In this document: one piece after another, positions 9,339 through 19,043 of the stretch
Layout of the letters: every line of letters starts with the position of its first letter
How positions within the stretch are numbered: the first letter of the stretch is position 1
Assembly: GCA_027039485.1 (NCBI GenBank)
Contig: JALWDZ010000005.1
Location: forward strand, 1 to 54,146
Direction of reading: 5' to 3'
Source of the DNA: Candidatus Shapirobacteria bacterium
GTDB lineage: Bacteria; Patescibacteriota; Microgenomatia; UBA12405; UBA6130
DNA length: 54,146 nt
Position numbers and translations under genes: made by a program
The notes under the pieces: generated by a model
Database searches by the model: none
The model's input: the letters and a program-made list of their open reading frames with translations, nothing else
Told to the model about the DNA's origin: nothing

Positions 9339-10300
9339 CTTGCCTTATATTTATACACCTGGAAAGAAACTAAGCCCAAAAAAACACCAAACCAAAGGGT
9401 GGAAAAACGGACCAAGAGGGTGGCTACTACTGCCAAACCGGCCGGCACATGGAGAAGGGCTATCAACAAGCCGGCAACAGTTGGCTCGGCAACGCCAATC
9501 CCTCCCGGCAAAGGAATACCAAAGCCAATTGCCGCCGAGAAAGAAAAAATAAAGAAAGTGGTCAAAAGCCAGTCTAAGGTGAACGGCCGGCCAACCACCT
9601 GAGCTATCAGATAACTGCTCCCGGTCATCTGCACCCCCCAAGCCACCAATCCTAGCAAGACGCCGATTGATAAAAAACGGGGCTGGGCCAAAAAAGCCGC
9701 CTGGTGGTATAAATTTAAAAATTTGCGAACCAGATAGCGATAGCGCCGCCCCAACCAGCGCTGGGGCCAACTGAGAATCTTCTCAGCATGGGCGGGGAAC
9801 TGCAAGCCAACCAAGAAAAAAACGCCTAAAAAAGATACGCCTAACAAAAGTGGTAGGCCGAGGCGAAAACGGAGCACTCCCAAAGTCATCAAAAGCAACA
9901 TCGCTAAGGCATCGGTAAACCTTTCCAAAACAACTACCGCTAAAGTTTTGCTTGCCCGTACCCCGGTAATTTGTTTCACCAGCCACGGCTTAAGTACCTC
10001 GCCAGTTCGGAGGGGAGTCACCACCGTTGCCAGACCGGAAAGGAAAATCAGAGCCGATTGTCGACGATAAAGAAGTTGTTTTGTTTTTTGATGCTCCAAA
10101 ACTCGGGTTAGAAAGAAGTGCCAGCGCCAAAAGCGGAAAAAATAGCTACCTAATGACGCCAAAAGGGCTAAAAGAAAAGGAGCTTGCCAAAACCAATGCC
10201 AATAAAAATGGTAGCGGTGCCAATCATTCCAAAAGGCAAAAACCAAAAATGTTAGGATAAAGAAAAGAAGGACGGTTAAAAATTCAAGCCGGAATTTCAT
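9335..10300 (-). CDS. Lysylphosphatidylglycerol synthase TM region / UPF0104 family membrane protein
   Basis: Multi-pass protein with LRTGEVLKPWLVKQITG...VVLERFTDALAMLLL and IPLPGGIGVAEPTVAGLL. Confidence 0.8.
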   Translation of the reverse strand: MKFRLEFLTVLLFFILTFLVFAFWNDWHRYHFYWHWFWQAPFLLALLASLGSYFFRFWRWHFFLTRVLEHQKTKQLLYRRQSALIFLSGLATVVTPLRTGEVLKPWLVKQITGVRASKTLAVVVLERFTDALAMLLLMTLGVLRFRLGLPLLLGVSFLGVFFLVGLQFPAHAEKILSWPQRWLGRRYRYLVRKFLNLYHQAAFLAQPRFLSIGVLLGLVAWGVQMTGSSYLIAQVVGRPFTLDWLLTTFFIFSFSAAIGFGIPLPGGIGVAEPTVAGLLIALLHVPAGLAVVATLLVRFSTLWFGVFLGLVSFQVYKYKAR

Positions 10301-10316
10301 TTTGGCTCAGTATAGC

Positions 10317-11456
10317 ATGAAAATTCTAATGACCCTCAGCTACTACCGCCCCAATATTAGCGGCATCACCTACTATGCCGACCAGCTGGCCCGAACCCTT
10401 AGCCAAAAACATCGGGTCACCATTCTTACCGGCCAACACCAAAAAACCTTACCCCGGCGGGAAGTTGTTAACCGCCGCCTCGTTGTTTATCGAGCCGCCG
10501 TCTGGAAACGCCTCAATAAGGGCTTAATCATGCCTACCTATCCAATTTGGGCCTGGCGCCTCGTCCGCCAAAATCAGTTAGTCATTCTTCACGCCCCCCA
10601 GCCAGAAGGCTTCTGGGTTGCCCTTTTTGCCTGGCTTTTCCGGCGCCCCCTCATCGTTGTTCACCACTGCGACTTTTTCTTTCCTTCTTCTTGGCTCAAC
10701 GCCAGCCTTGGCTTTCTTGTTCGCCTCCTCCACCACTTTATTTACGCCTGGGCTACAGCTATCGTTATCTACACCCTTGATTATGGCCAATTCTCCCCTC
10801 TTACCCGAAAGCGCCTCCTCAAGGCTGAGGTAATTTTACCCCCTATCAAACTTCCTCCAGAACACCAGCCGGCCCAGTTGCCAACGGCCCGAGTTAAAAT
10901 TGGCTTTGTGGGTCGTTTAGGCTGGGAAAAAGGGTTGCCGGTCCTCCTGAAAGCCATTCCTCATCTGGCTCGGCGACTAAATGATTTCAAAATCATCCTC
11001 ATCGGCCCCCAGCCGGTAGGCGACACTTCCTTCCAAAAAGTAAAACCGCTTCTGGCAAAATATCGTCACTATCTGTACTTTACCGGGCCAATAGCCCGCC
11101 AAGACCTGGCTGCTTATTACCGCCAATTTAATTGTTTAGTCCTGCCCAGCACTAGCTCGTTGGAAAGTTTTGGGATTGTCCAGCCAGAGGCCATGGTTAG
11201 CGGCTGCCCGGTAGTGGCCAGCAATCTCCCCGGAGTCCGCGTTCCCGTCCAAATGACTGGCATGGGAGAGTTGGTTGTTCCCGGTGATAGTGCCGATTTA
11301 GCCGCTAAAGTATTACAGGTCGTTCAACATCCGTCCCGTTATCGGCAAACAAAATTAGCTCGGCAAATTTTTGCCTTCCAAAATTTTATTGCTGCTTGGC
11401 AACAATTAATTGCCAATACCGTTGCGGTGGCCAAGCTTGGCGGCGGCAAAAAATAA
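10317..11456 (+). CDS. Glycosyltransferase family 4
   Basis: MKILMTLSYYRPNISGITYYADQLARTL...KIGFVGRLGWEKGLPVLLKAIPHL...PSTSSLESFGIVQPEAMVSGCPVVASNLPGVR. Confidence 0.9.
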   Translation: MKILMTLSYYRPNISGITYYADQLARTLSQKHRVTILTGQHQKTLPRREVVNRRLVVYRAAVWKRLNKGLIMPTYPIWAWRLVRQNQLVILHAPQPEGFWVALFAWLFRRPLIVVHHCDFFFPSSWLNASLGFLVRLLHHFIYAWATAIVIYTLDYGQFSPLTRKRLLKAEVILPPIKLPPEHQPAQLPTARVKIGFVGRLGWEKGLPVLLKAIPHLARRLNDFKIILIGPQPVGDTSFQKVKPLLAKYRHYLYFTGPIARQDLAAYYRQFNCLVLPSTSSLESFGIVQPEAMVSGCPVVASNLPGVRVPVQMTGMGELVVPGDSADLAAKVLQVVQHPSRYRQTKLARQIFAFQNFIAAWQQLIANTVAVAKLGGGKK

Positions 11457-13029
11457 ATACTTCGGGATGATCGTAAACAGTAAACATTTCTTCGGCCGAA
11501 CGATCATTAATGGTAAGCAAATTTTTGCCCCGCCAACTCAAGCCAGGAAAATTAACAAAGTGTTGGCAAAGCCGAAAGTTTAATTTGCCAGCAAAAAGAA
11601 GACGGTAAAAACGGGCGGCATAAGGATAACGATCGGGCACCCGGGGAATAGATCCCCAAAGGCGATTGGAAGAAAGAATAAGATAGTCTAAATGGGATAA
11701 TTGTTGAACAATTTGTTGCCATTTCGCCGAATTATCGGGAGCAAACAAGTCTAAGGTTTCCTGCGAATACCGGAATGCACTCTGGCCATCAAGAGGAAGC
11801 GGTAGGCAATCATCCCAATACTCACAAGAAATCGTTGCACCCGGCGGTACTTGCTGGTATATCCATCGTGACGCCGCCAACCGCGAAAGGGGCTGGCGAT
11901 AAATGTTCACAAAAAGTAGCGGCCAGGTGATATAAAAAGTGATCAAAATAATTCGTGTTATTAAATGTGAACATTTAGGCCAAAGATAATTACTATGGAA
12001 TTTGCTCAAAAAGAGGGCAATTGCCGGATAAATAGGAAGAAAATATCGTCCCGCTTTGGCAAACTGGGCTCCCTGAAAGCCAAATACTAAAAGAATCCAA
12101 AGAAAAGCCCAAACTAAAATTTCTTCTTGCCACCAGCGGTAGAGAAATAAACTGGCCAGAAAAGCAAGGCTTAAGGGAATCCCTAATTCCCAGAAAAAAA
12201 TGTTCCGGGCTGGAAAAACCCAGGCTGGCCGCCGTAGCCATTGGACACTGGGGGGAAACCAAACATCAGGCCGCGACCAGTGGCGCAGTTGTTGCCAGCT
12301 TTGCCAAAAAGAAGGGTTTAGCCGCCAGCCTTGAAAATAAATTGGCGCTGCCAAATAAACTCCAAAAAAAGTCGCCCCCAGCAAAAGCAATTCCGCCAGC
12401 AAAAGCTTTTGCCAACGGCGGCGGTGCTGCCAGAAGAGAAAAAAGCTCAAAAAAATTACCCCCAAAAAGGCAGAAATTTTGGCTGCCAAAGCTAAGCCTA
12501 AACTAAAACCAGCCAGAACGAGCCAGCCCGGATGCTGATGCCGCCGATATTGCCAGGCGGCAACAAAACTAGCCCAGAGGAAAAAATTAAGGAAGGGGTC
12601 AACAGTATAAAAATGGCTTAGTTGGATCGGCAAAACCATAAGGGCGTAGAAAAAAGGCGCCCAAATATCCTTGCTAACTAGAAAAAGCAAGATCATGACC
12701 CCGCTGTCAACCAAAGCCGCTAAAATACGCCCCATAAGGGTTAGGTGATCGTAGTCAGTCCAATGAAAAAATTCCCCGCCAGCCTTGGTTAGCCAAAGAG
12801 GTAAAGGACCGTAGACAAAAAAACGGAAACCACGATTAAAAGGATTAAGGGGCGAGTGCGCGGTTTGAAAATATTCCCCTAACGAAGAGGGCCAATCGAG
12901 GCGAAGAGTAACCATGGTCAAAAAGCGGCCGTCAGGGTGGAGATGTTGATTGCGATCCCAATTGAAATGATAAAGGCGGCCCGCAAGGCCCAAAAGAAAA
13001 ATCGCTAAAACAAGCAGCCAGCGCTTCAT
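11386..13029 (-). CDS. GT39/ArnT-like membrane glycosyltransferase
   Basis: Multi-TM, DRNQHLHPDGRFLTMV near the N-terminus, C-terminal EEMFTVYDHPEVFIF similar to the paralogue at 13669-15186. Confidence 0.72.
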   Translation of the reverse strand: MKRWLLVLAIFLLGLAGRLYHFNWDRNQHLHPDGRFLTMVTLRLDWPSSLGEYFQTAHSPLNPFNRGFRFFVYGPLPLWLTKAGGEFFHWTDYDHLTLMGRILAALVDSGVMILLFLVSKDIWAPFFYALMVLPIQLSHFYTVDPFLNFFLWASFVAAWQYRRHQHPGWLVLAGFSLGLALAAKISAFLGVIFLSFFLFWQHRRRWQKLLLAELLLLGATFFGVYLAAPIYFQGWRLNPSFWQSWQQLRHWSRPDVWFPPSVQWLRRPAWVFPARNIFFWELGIPLSLAFLASLFLYRWWQEEILVWAFLWILLVFGFQGAQFAKAGRYFLPIYPAIALFLSKFHSNYLWPKCSHLITRIILITFYITWPLLFVNIYRQPLSRLAASRWIYQQVPPGATISCEYWDDCLPLPLDGQSAFRYSQETLDLFAPDNSAKWQQIVQQLSHLDYLILSSNRLWGSIPRVPDRYPYAARFYRLLFAGKLNFRLCQHFVNFPGLSWRGKNLLTINDRSAEEMFTVYDHPEVFIFCRRQAWPPQRYWQLIVAKQQ

Positions 13030-13079
13030 AGCCTATTTTAACGGCTGGAAAAGAAAAACTAAACCTTCTAAAATAGGGC

Positions 13080-13682
13080 ATGGCCGAGAATTTGGAACAA
13101 ATTGCCGCTGAAATTAACCGCTGTCAAAAATGCCCTCTGGCCAAAATGGCTACCCAAGCTGTCCCCGGCGCCGGCAATCCAAAAGCTAAAATCGTTTTCA
13201 TCGGCGAAGCGCCCGGCTACTGGGAGGACCAAAAAGGCATTCCTTTTGTCGGTGCCGCCGGCCATCTGCTCGATAAGCTTCTGGCTTCAATCAACCTTCG
13301 CCGGGAAGAAATTTTTATCACCAATATTCTCAAACACCGCCCGCCCAACAATCGCGATCCCCTCCCGGCTGAAATTAAAACTTGCAGTCCTTTCTTACGC
13401 CGCCAACTTTTAGTTATCCAGCCGGAGGTTATTGTAACTCTAGGCCGGTTTGCCATGAACTTCTTTCTCCCCCATGCCTATATTTCCCGGGTTCACGGCG
13501 AAGCAAAACCGGTCCGCTGGGAAGGGCTTGACCTTCTTCTTGTTCCTATGTACCATCCTGCCGCCGCCCTGCGCAACGGCCAGGTAATGCAACAACTACA
13601 AGATGATTTCCAAAAGTTGGCCGCCATCCTTCACCAAGAGGAAAAACCCGCTCCGCCGCCGGAACAAACTAGTCTTTTTTGA
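13080..13682 (+). CDS. Uracil-DNA glycosylase, family 4-like
   Basis: CQKCPLAK, FIGEAPGYWEDQKGIPFVGAAGHLLDKLL, ILKHRPPNNRDPLPAEIKTCSPFLRRQL, MYHPAAALRN. Confidence 0.9.
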   Translation: MAENLEQIAAEINRCQKCPLAKMATQAVPGAGNPKAKIVFIGEAPGYWEDQKGIPFVGAAGHLLDKLLASINLRREEIFITNILKHRPPNNRDPLPAEIKTCSPFLRRQLLVIQPEVIVTLGRFAMNFFLPHAYISRVHGEAKPVRWEGLDLLLVPMYHPAAALRNGQVMQQLQDDFQKLAAILHQEEKPAPPPEQTSLF

Positions 13683-15186
13683 CTCGCGTCCAAATTCGAA
13701 TTGTCGGGTGGTCAAAAACAGTCCAGGTTTCCTCGCTGGCTAGGTCGCTCCCCAAAAACATATTTAGCCACCTAGGCCAGGGAGTAATAACTTTTTCTTC
13801 CCGAAAGCCTAGCCGGCCAGAAAAAAGCTGGCGGTAAAAAGCAGCCGCTTTAGGAAACCGCTCGGCAAGGGGCAAATAATTAGCAAAAACGCGCCGCGAC
13901 GCCAAAACAATCTTGTCTGCTTGTGGCAAATAGCGGGCCAGTTTTTGTTGCTCCGCCCGGTTAGCGTCGAGATGATAAAAGTCAACGACTAGAATTCGGA
14001 GATCATTTTGGTTGTCTAGCGGCAATAAATAAACATTGCCCGTTTCTTCTAAAAGGGTAGTCCCGGGCGGTAATTGGTTCAACCAACGGCTAGCCCGCCA
14101 ACGGGTGTCGGGGCGCAAATAAAGGGAAAAGAACAAAAGGCCCGGGAGAAGGAAAAGGGCCAAGCCTCCATAAAAAAGCCGCCGGCGGGTAAAAAAACCT
14201 CGCCAAAACCAGCTCGCCAGCAAAAGCGCAAATGGGACTAGGGGGAGAGTAAAGCGCACCCATTTTACCCAGAGAAACAAATTTGCCATCCAGGCTAAAA
14301 CCGGCAAATAAAGCCAGCCAGTTTTGGCAAACCGAGCTATGTGCTTAAATCCCAAAAAGAGAGCTGGAAAAAAGGCCAAGAAAAGAGGCAAGCCTAGGAC
14401 CCAGGGAAACACTTTTTGCAATTGAAAAAGAAGGGGTTTAGTGCCAGCAAACTGCCAAGTATAAAAAATCGGCACCTGGCCACGGGCAATATTGCTTTCA
14501 TATTGGACCGTCCGCCAAACCGCAAGAGGATTTTGCCAATAAATAGGCGATAGTACCATAGCCAAAATTACAGCCAGAAAAGGCCCGAGAGCTATTATTG
14601 CCTTTTTCTTCTGCCGCCAGGCCCAGTAACTAAAAATTAGTTCGGCCGGCAAAACAAATGCCAGAGCGCTAACTTTGGTGGCCAAGGCCAGGCCGAAAAC
14701 AAAATGCAGGCCCCAGCCGGCTTTCTGGTTACCCTCAGCAAAAAGACCCAAAAAATAAACCGTCAAAAAAAGTTCTAAAGTCAGAAGTGTTTCGGTGGTG
14801 CCAAAATGGGCTGCCTGAATTAGGCCAGGGCTAAAAATCAGCAATAAGGGAAAAAGCCAAACCGGCCGCCAGCAGCGCCAGCGGCTCCAAAAGAATCCAG
14901 CTAATACTAAAAGGGTTCCTGCCAAAGCCGAGAGAAAACGCAACCCATAGATAGCCCCTGGAAAAGATAACCCGCCGGGCCACAACCGGCCAAAAAGGCT
15001 AACCAAAAGGAGTGGAAATTCTCCATAAGCATAAAAATGGGGATCGCCGGTTTTTTGGAGAGATATAATTCCCCACCCCATATTATTTTCATCGGGATGA
15101 AAAAAGAAACCCTGCCCCCAATTAAGCCCACCAAAACGGGTAATGACTGCCAAAACAAGGAGAATTACCAAAACCCGCTTAGCCAT
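13669..15186 (-). CDS. GT39/PMT-like membrane glycosyltransferase
   Basis: FFFHPDENNMGWGI, multi-TM, C-terminal EETWTVFDHPTIRIWTRVKKD. Confidence 0.72.
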   Translation of the reverse strand: MAKRVLVILLVLAVITRFGGLNWGQGFFFHPDENNMGWGIISLQKTGDPHFYAYGEFPLLLVSLFGRLWPGGLSFPGAIYGLRFLSALAGTLLVLAGFFWSRWRCWRPVWLFPLLLIFSPGLIQAAHFGTTETLLTLELFLTVYFLGLFAEGNQKAGWGLHFVFGLALATKVSALAFVLPAELIFSYWAWRQKKKAIIALGPFLAVILAMVLSPIYWQNPLAVWRTVQYESNIARGQVPIFYTWQFAGTKPLLFQLQKVFPWVLGLPLFLAFFPALFLGFKHIARFAKTGWLYLPVLAWMANLFLWVKWVRFTLPLVPFALLLASWFWRGFFTRRRLFYGGLALFLLPGLLFFSLYLRPDTRWRASRWLNQLPPGTTLLEETGNVYLLPLDNQNDLRILVVDFYHLDANRAEQQKLARYLPQADKIVLASRRVFANYLPLAERFPKAAAFYRQLFSGRLGFREEKVITPWPRWLNMFLGSDLASEETWTVFDHPTIRIWTRVKKD

Positions 15187-16105
15187 AGAGAATCAGAATG
15201 ATCATCACCCCCCAAAGAAATACCGAGCCTAAGAGGGTGCCGCTAGCGGCCAATAATTTTTCCGGCTGTTCGCTTTCGGGGCGACCATGAAAAACTAGCC
15301 GGCCATACTCCATGATGCCGGTAATAACCGGGAAAATTGTCAGCATTAACCATTTGCGATCCATCAAAAGATAAGAGCGTAACCCAAAAAGGGAGCGGAA
15401 ATATTGGTTAGCAAATGACTGGGGACCAGCAAAATAGGTAAAAAGCGAATACGACAAAAGCGTGGAAACGCCAAAAAGGGAAAGATAAAAGTCAAGCAAG
15501 GTTAGGCGATAATTTTTAAGAGCGGGGCGCGTTTTGCTGCCCTCATGGACCCATTCTCCCCGCCGCTTGCCGGCAGCAATGAAAAGAGCCAGAAAGACGA
15601 CTGTAAAAAAGAGCCAAACTGGTAAATGGTAGCCGCTTACCAGCTCACCGCTGAAAGCTCGGATAATAAAGGAGGTGGCAATGGCGGCAATATCCCAAAG
15701 CACTAATTTTTTCAACCAAAGAGTATAAGCAAGATGAAGCCCGAAGAAAAAAAGCATCAAAAGGGCAAACGGCCAACCCAACAAAACTGCCAAACTAAAA
15801 CCGGCTAAAAAAAGAATAAAAATTAGGCTGATGGCTTCTGAAGGAGTTACCTGGCCAGCGGCTAGAGGGCGCTGCTTCTTCAAGGGGTGACGGCGGTCAA
15901 AAGGCGCATCCAAAAGGTCGTTAAAAATATAGGAAGCCGAGGATAACAAGCAAAGCACTACAAATGCCAAAAAAACTTGATAAAAAAGTTGGGCGTTAAA
16001 AAGCTGGCCGGTAAAAATAATGGCAGCAAAAGCGGCCAAATTTTTAGCCCACTGCCAGGGGCGGAACAAAATTAGATAATTTTTAAAGCGCCGGCTAAAA
16101 TTCAT
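15179..16105 (-). CDS. UbiA-family prenyltransferase (decaprenyl-phosphate phosphoribosyltransferase-like)
   Basis: LFRPWQWAKNLAAFAAIIFTGQ...ASYIFNDLLDAPFDRRHPLKKQRPLAAGQVT. Confidence 0.85.
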   Translation of the reverse strand: MNFSRRFKNYLILFRPWQWAKNLAAFAAIIFTGQLFNAQLFYQVFLAFVVLCLLSSASYIFNDLLDAPFDRRHPLKKQRPLAAGQVTPSEAISLIFILFLAGFSLAVLLGWPFALLMLFFFGLHLAYTLWLKKLVLWDIAAIATSFIIRAFSGELVSGYHLPVWLFFTVVFLALFIAAGKRRGEWVHEGSKTRPALKNYRLTLLDFYLSLFGVSTLLSYSLFTYFAGPQSFANQYFRSLFGLRSYLLMDRKWLMLTIFPVITGIMEYGRLVFHGRPESEQPEKLLAASGTLLGSVFLWGVMIILILYG

Positions 16106-17399
16106 TGCCCAATAACCATAAATAACCGCCAAAACTTAAGGTCAGAAAGATAACCGCTAGCAAAAAGACGCTAAATGATCCTGGGCCAGTATTAGGAATT
16201 CCGCTAGCGGTAGCAGTAATTCCGGGAGTAGCGGTTGGCATAATCGTTGGTGTTGGCGAGGGCGCTAAGGTTGCTGTCGCCGAAGCGGTAAAAGCCGGCT
16301 CCGGCCCATCGTCGGCCGCTAAGACAGTAAAATGGCGGGTAAAAGTTTGTTCATTTCCCTGGGGATCATAATAGTGAACCGTTAAGGTGTGATCGCCGGG
16401 AGCCAAATTATCAGGTATTGTCCAGCTCCACTGTTGGTCATCCCCAATAGGAATATCGGCGCTTACCACTGGCTTTTCCGAATGGATTTCGATTTTTACC
16501 CGCCCGCCAGCCGCCCCCTGGCCAAAAATTTGCGGCTGACGAGTGTTGATTTTCTCGCCCTCATTGGGATTCAAAATCTTAAAAGGCGCCGGCGTCGGCG
16601 ATACCCCTGTTTCCGGCAACAATTTGGCGGCAGTGGTTGGCAAAGGCGTCGGAGTTGTTTTCTGACGGAAATCGTCATTTTGGCCTAAAATAATCGGCGG
16701 CACCGGTTGGTTTTGGGCTACCACATTGCGCACTACGGTTGCCGCATTAACCTGGCGAATTACCCGGATTGTTTCTTCTGTTGCCGGGTCTAGCTTAGGA
16801 TTAAACTTGGCTAATTGGGCGTCAAAAGCCACGCTCAGAGGAATTACCCAATGTCCTTCCGAGGAGACTAAAGAAGAAAGCGGCGCCAGGCCGGGAATAT
16901 TTAAGTAAACAATGGCTCCAGCGGCCGGGGCACCGCCAGGGAGTCGAACATCCCCGTAAGCCAAATTTGCTACCGGCAACATCCCAGCTATCGGCGGCGC
17001 TAATTTCACCTGATAAGCAGCCGCTTGGTAACGCCGCCCGCCTGAAATAATTACAAATGTATACCGCTGGCCTGCTTCCAAACCACGGTTTACAATCACA
17101 TAGTGAGTAGTGAAATTGCCATCGCCGCGGCTATCCCAAAAAATCGCCTCTTTGCCCAAATTTAAGGCCACTTCTCCTTTAGTAGGCTGAGCTGTTAACC
17201 AGCTAACCACAAAAGAACGATCGGTAACATTGGCAATCTGCACCCCCCGAGGAGATGAATCTCCACTAGCTCTTCCCCGTAAAACCGCCTGGCGACGGAC
17301 CAAAATTACCCCTATGCCTAGAGCCAGCAATAAAATTACGCCCAAAAAAGAAGGGATCGCTTTTCTCGCCCCCAATTTTGTTTTTATTTTTTCTACCAT
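16095..17399 (-). CDS. Surface protein with fibronectin type III-like and Ig-like domains, Pro/Thr-rich linker and C-terminal IPNTG+TM
   Basis: PRGVQIANVTDRSFVVSWLTAQPTKGEVAL (FN3-like); WSWTIPDNLAPGDHTLTVHYYDPQGNEQTFTRHFTV; C-terminal GIPNTGPGSFSVFLLAVIFLTLSFGGYLW. Confidence 0.7.
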   Translation of the reverse strand: MVEKIKTKLGARKAIPSFLGVILLLALGIGVILVRRQAVLRGRASGDSSPRGVQIANVTDRSFVVSWLTAQPTKGEVALNLGKEAIFWDSRGDGNFTTHYVIVNRGLEAGQRYTFVIISGGRRYQAAAYQVKLAPPIAGMLPVANLAYGDVRLPGGAPAAGAIVYLNIPGLAPLSSLVSSEGHWVIPLSVAFDAQLAKFNPKLDPATEETIRVIRQVNAATVVRNVVAQNQPVPPIILGQNDDFRQKTTPTPLPTTAAKLLPETGVSPTPAPFKILNPNEGEKINTRQPQIFGQGAAGGRVKIEIHSEKPVVSADIPIGDDQQWSWTIPDNLAPGDHTLTVHYYDPQGNEQTFTRHFTVLAADDGPEPAFTASATATLAPSPTPTIMPTATPGITATASGIPNTGPGSFSVFLLAVIFLTLSFGGYLWLLGNEF

Positions 17400-17406
17400 T
17401 TCATTT

Positions 17407-17784
17407 TTAGCTTGCTCCGGCGCTAGCTTCGCTCGGAGTGGCAGCCGGCGAACTTATTTGGGCTGCGCTCTGGCTAGCCGGCGTCACCGTTGGCAAAACT
17501 TCTAATGGTTCTGACGTTGCTTCCGCCGCCTGGCTCCCGTTTCTTTCGCTCCAGTTAATGGCCACCTCCCTAAGATCATAATAGCGCAATTTAGCCACCG
17601 TTGGTACCACTTCTAAAGGAAGGGCAGTGTTAAAACGCACCGCCCGAAAGGAAACCGAAGCCAATTGCCCCCGCGCATTTAGGCGCTGATAGCCTCCTCT
17701 AACTAGATCAATGGTCACCAAAAGAGTGGTAATTAACAAAACAGCAATAAGCCAATGCCAAAAACGCTTAGCTGTATTTTTCAT
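17407..17784 (-). CDS. Small single-TM protein in the pilus-like operon, unknown function
   Basis: N-terminal TM followed by Ala/Thr/Pro-rich tail; ATGA overlap with the PilO-like gene. Confidence 0.55.
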   Translation of the reverse strand: MKNTAKRFWHWLIAVLLITTLLVTIDLVRGGYQRLNARGQLASVSFRAVRFNTALPLEVVPTVAKLRYYDLREVAINWSERNGSQAAEATSEPLEVLPTVTPASQSAAQISSPAATPSEASAGAS

Positions 17785-18449
17785 CGCTTTTTCTGCCTTG
17801 CTTTTGGCGACCAAAAAAGCAACCTGCCCCGTAATTGCAATTTTATTCCCGCAATTTCCTCCTCGCCTTCAATCTTGAGAGGGCTAAGCTTAAAGCTATT
17901 TACCTGGATCACCCGCCGGACGCGAGTAGTCTCCTGAAGAAAATTTTTAATCGCCGGATAATCGCCAACTAACTGAAGAGTAAAATCAAGCGCCCCTGGT
18001 TGCCGTGTCTGCCGGGGGGGCACTATTTTGCCAAAATTAACATCTGCCACCGTTAATTTATTGTCCAAAGCTAGCCCCAAAACTTGAGCTAGGCCGGATG
18101 TCAAAGCTAAAGAATGGGGATAATACTCTTCCAAAATATTCATCTTGCCTGCCAGCTGGGCGAAAGCGTCTTGGGCCACAATTATCTGGTTTATAGTCTG
18201 TGTTTCCTGGCGTACCAGTCGGCGTTTAGTTTTTATTTGCCCCACAAGATCGGTTATTGCCAAGACAGCCGGCCGGAGCGCAAAAAGCAAAAGAAAAAAC
18301 AAAAGCAAGAGGGAGAAAACAGTTTCTAAATAAAGCCAGTTACGGGGATTTTCTTCCCAAGCGCGCAATTTCTGGCTTTCGAAAAGCAAAATTTTGGTTT
18401 TTAGGCTATTCTTTAGTTTCCCAAATGGAACTGCTATTTCCTTCTTCAT
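17781..18449 (-). CDS. PilO-like type IV pilus assembly protein
   Basis: Short cytoplasmic N-terminus, TM, coiled coil, then AQLAGKMNILEEYYPHSLALTSGL... and LDFTLQLVGDYPAIKNFLQETTRVRRVIQVNSFKL, typical of PilO. Confidence 0.65.
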   Translation of the reverse strand: MKKEIAVPFGKLKNSLKTKILLFESQKLRAWEENPRNWLYLETVFSLLLLFFLLLFALRPAVLAITDLVGQIKTKRRLVRQETQTINQIIVAQDAFAQLAGKMNILEEYYPHSLALTSGLAQVLGLALDNKLTVADVNFGKIVPPRQTRQPGALDFTLQLVGDYPAIKNFLQETTRVRRVIQVNSFKLSPLKIEGEEEIAGIKLQLRGRLLFWSPKARQKKR

Positions 18450-18452
18450 GCT

Positions 18453-19013
18453 CTAATTAGCTAAAAGAACAGAAATATGTAATCTAGTGCCAGCCTGCAA
18501 ACTGTCGCGCTCCCCCCGGCCGACATCAATGCTCTTCACCCTCCGGTCACGGCTTAATTTATTAATAAAGCTGGCCAGTTCGCCTTCTGAATTAACATCT
18601 AAAACAAAATCCATTCGCCGTTGACCATTTGTTGCTGCCGGAACCACCTGGACACTGGTTACCCGCAAATTAGCCGGCAAGTCGTCTTCCAAAATAGTTA
18701 ATGGTTGGGCAGGATTCTTTCTCTGTTTTAAAGTTGCGGCAATTGTTTCCAACCAATTGGCAACCTGAAGATATTCTTGGCGGAACTGGCGAGTAGAGTC
18801 TATAACCGCCTGTTTTTCCTGGAGCATTTCTGTTAAATCGTTATTGCGCGCATCCAACCAGAAACGGGAAATAAAAGCTGAAAAGACTACCAATTCAGTT
18901 ATCAGGACCATAAAACGGCCTGGACCAGTCATCCAATTGGTAAGCCTTTCCCAAAAATAGCCAGCTGGGTTTTCAGGACCCAAAAGTGAGATTTTTTTCT
19001 TTTTCCCCATCAT
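18453..19013 (-). CDS. PilN-like type IV pilus assembly protein
   Basis: N-terminal TM, coiled coil, LPANLRVTSVQVVPAATNGQRRMDFVLDVNSEGELASFINKLSRDRRVKSIDVG; directly upstream of the PilO-like gene. Confidence 0.6.
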   Translation of the reverse strand: MMGKKKKISLLGPENPAGYFWERLTNWMTGPGRFMVLITELVVFSAFISRFWLDARNNDLTEMLQEKQAVIDSTRQFRQEYLQVANWLETIAATLKQRKNPAQPLTILEDDLPANLRVTSVQVVPAATNGQRRMDFVLDVNSEGELASFINKLSRDRRVKSIDVGRGERDSLQAGTRLHISVLLAN

Positions 19014-19043
19014 CTTCAGTATAGGCTAAAAGCGAAGATGATG

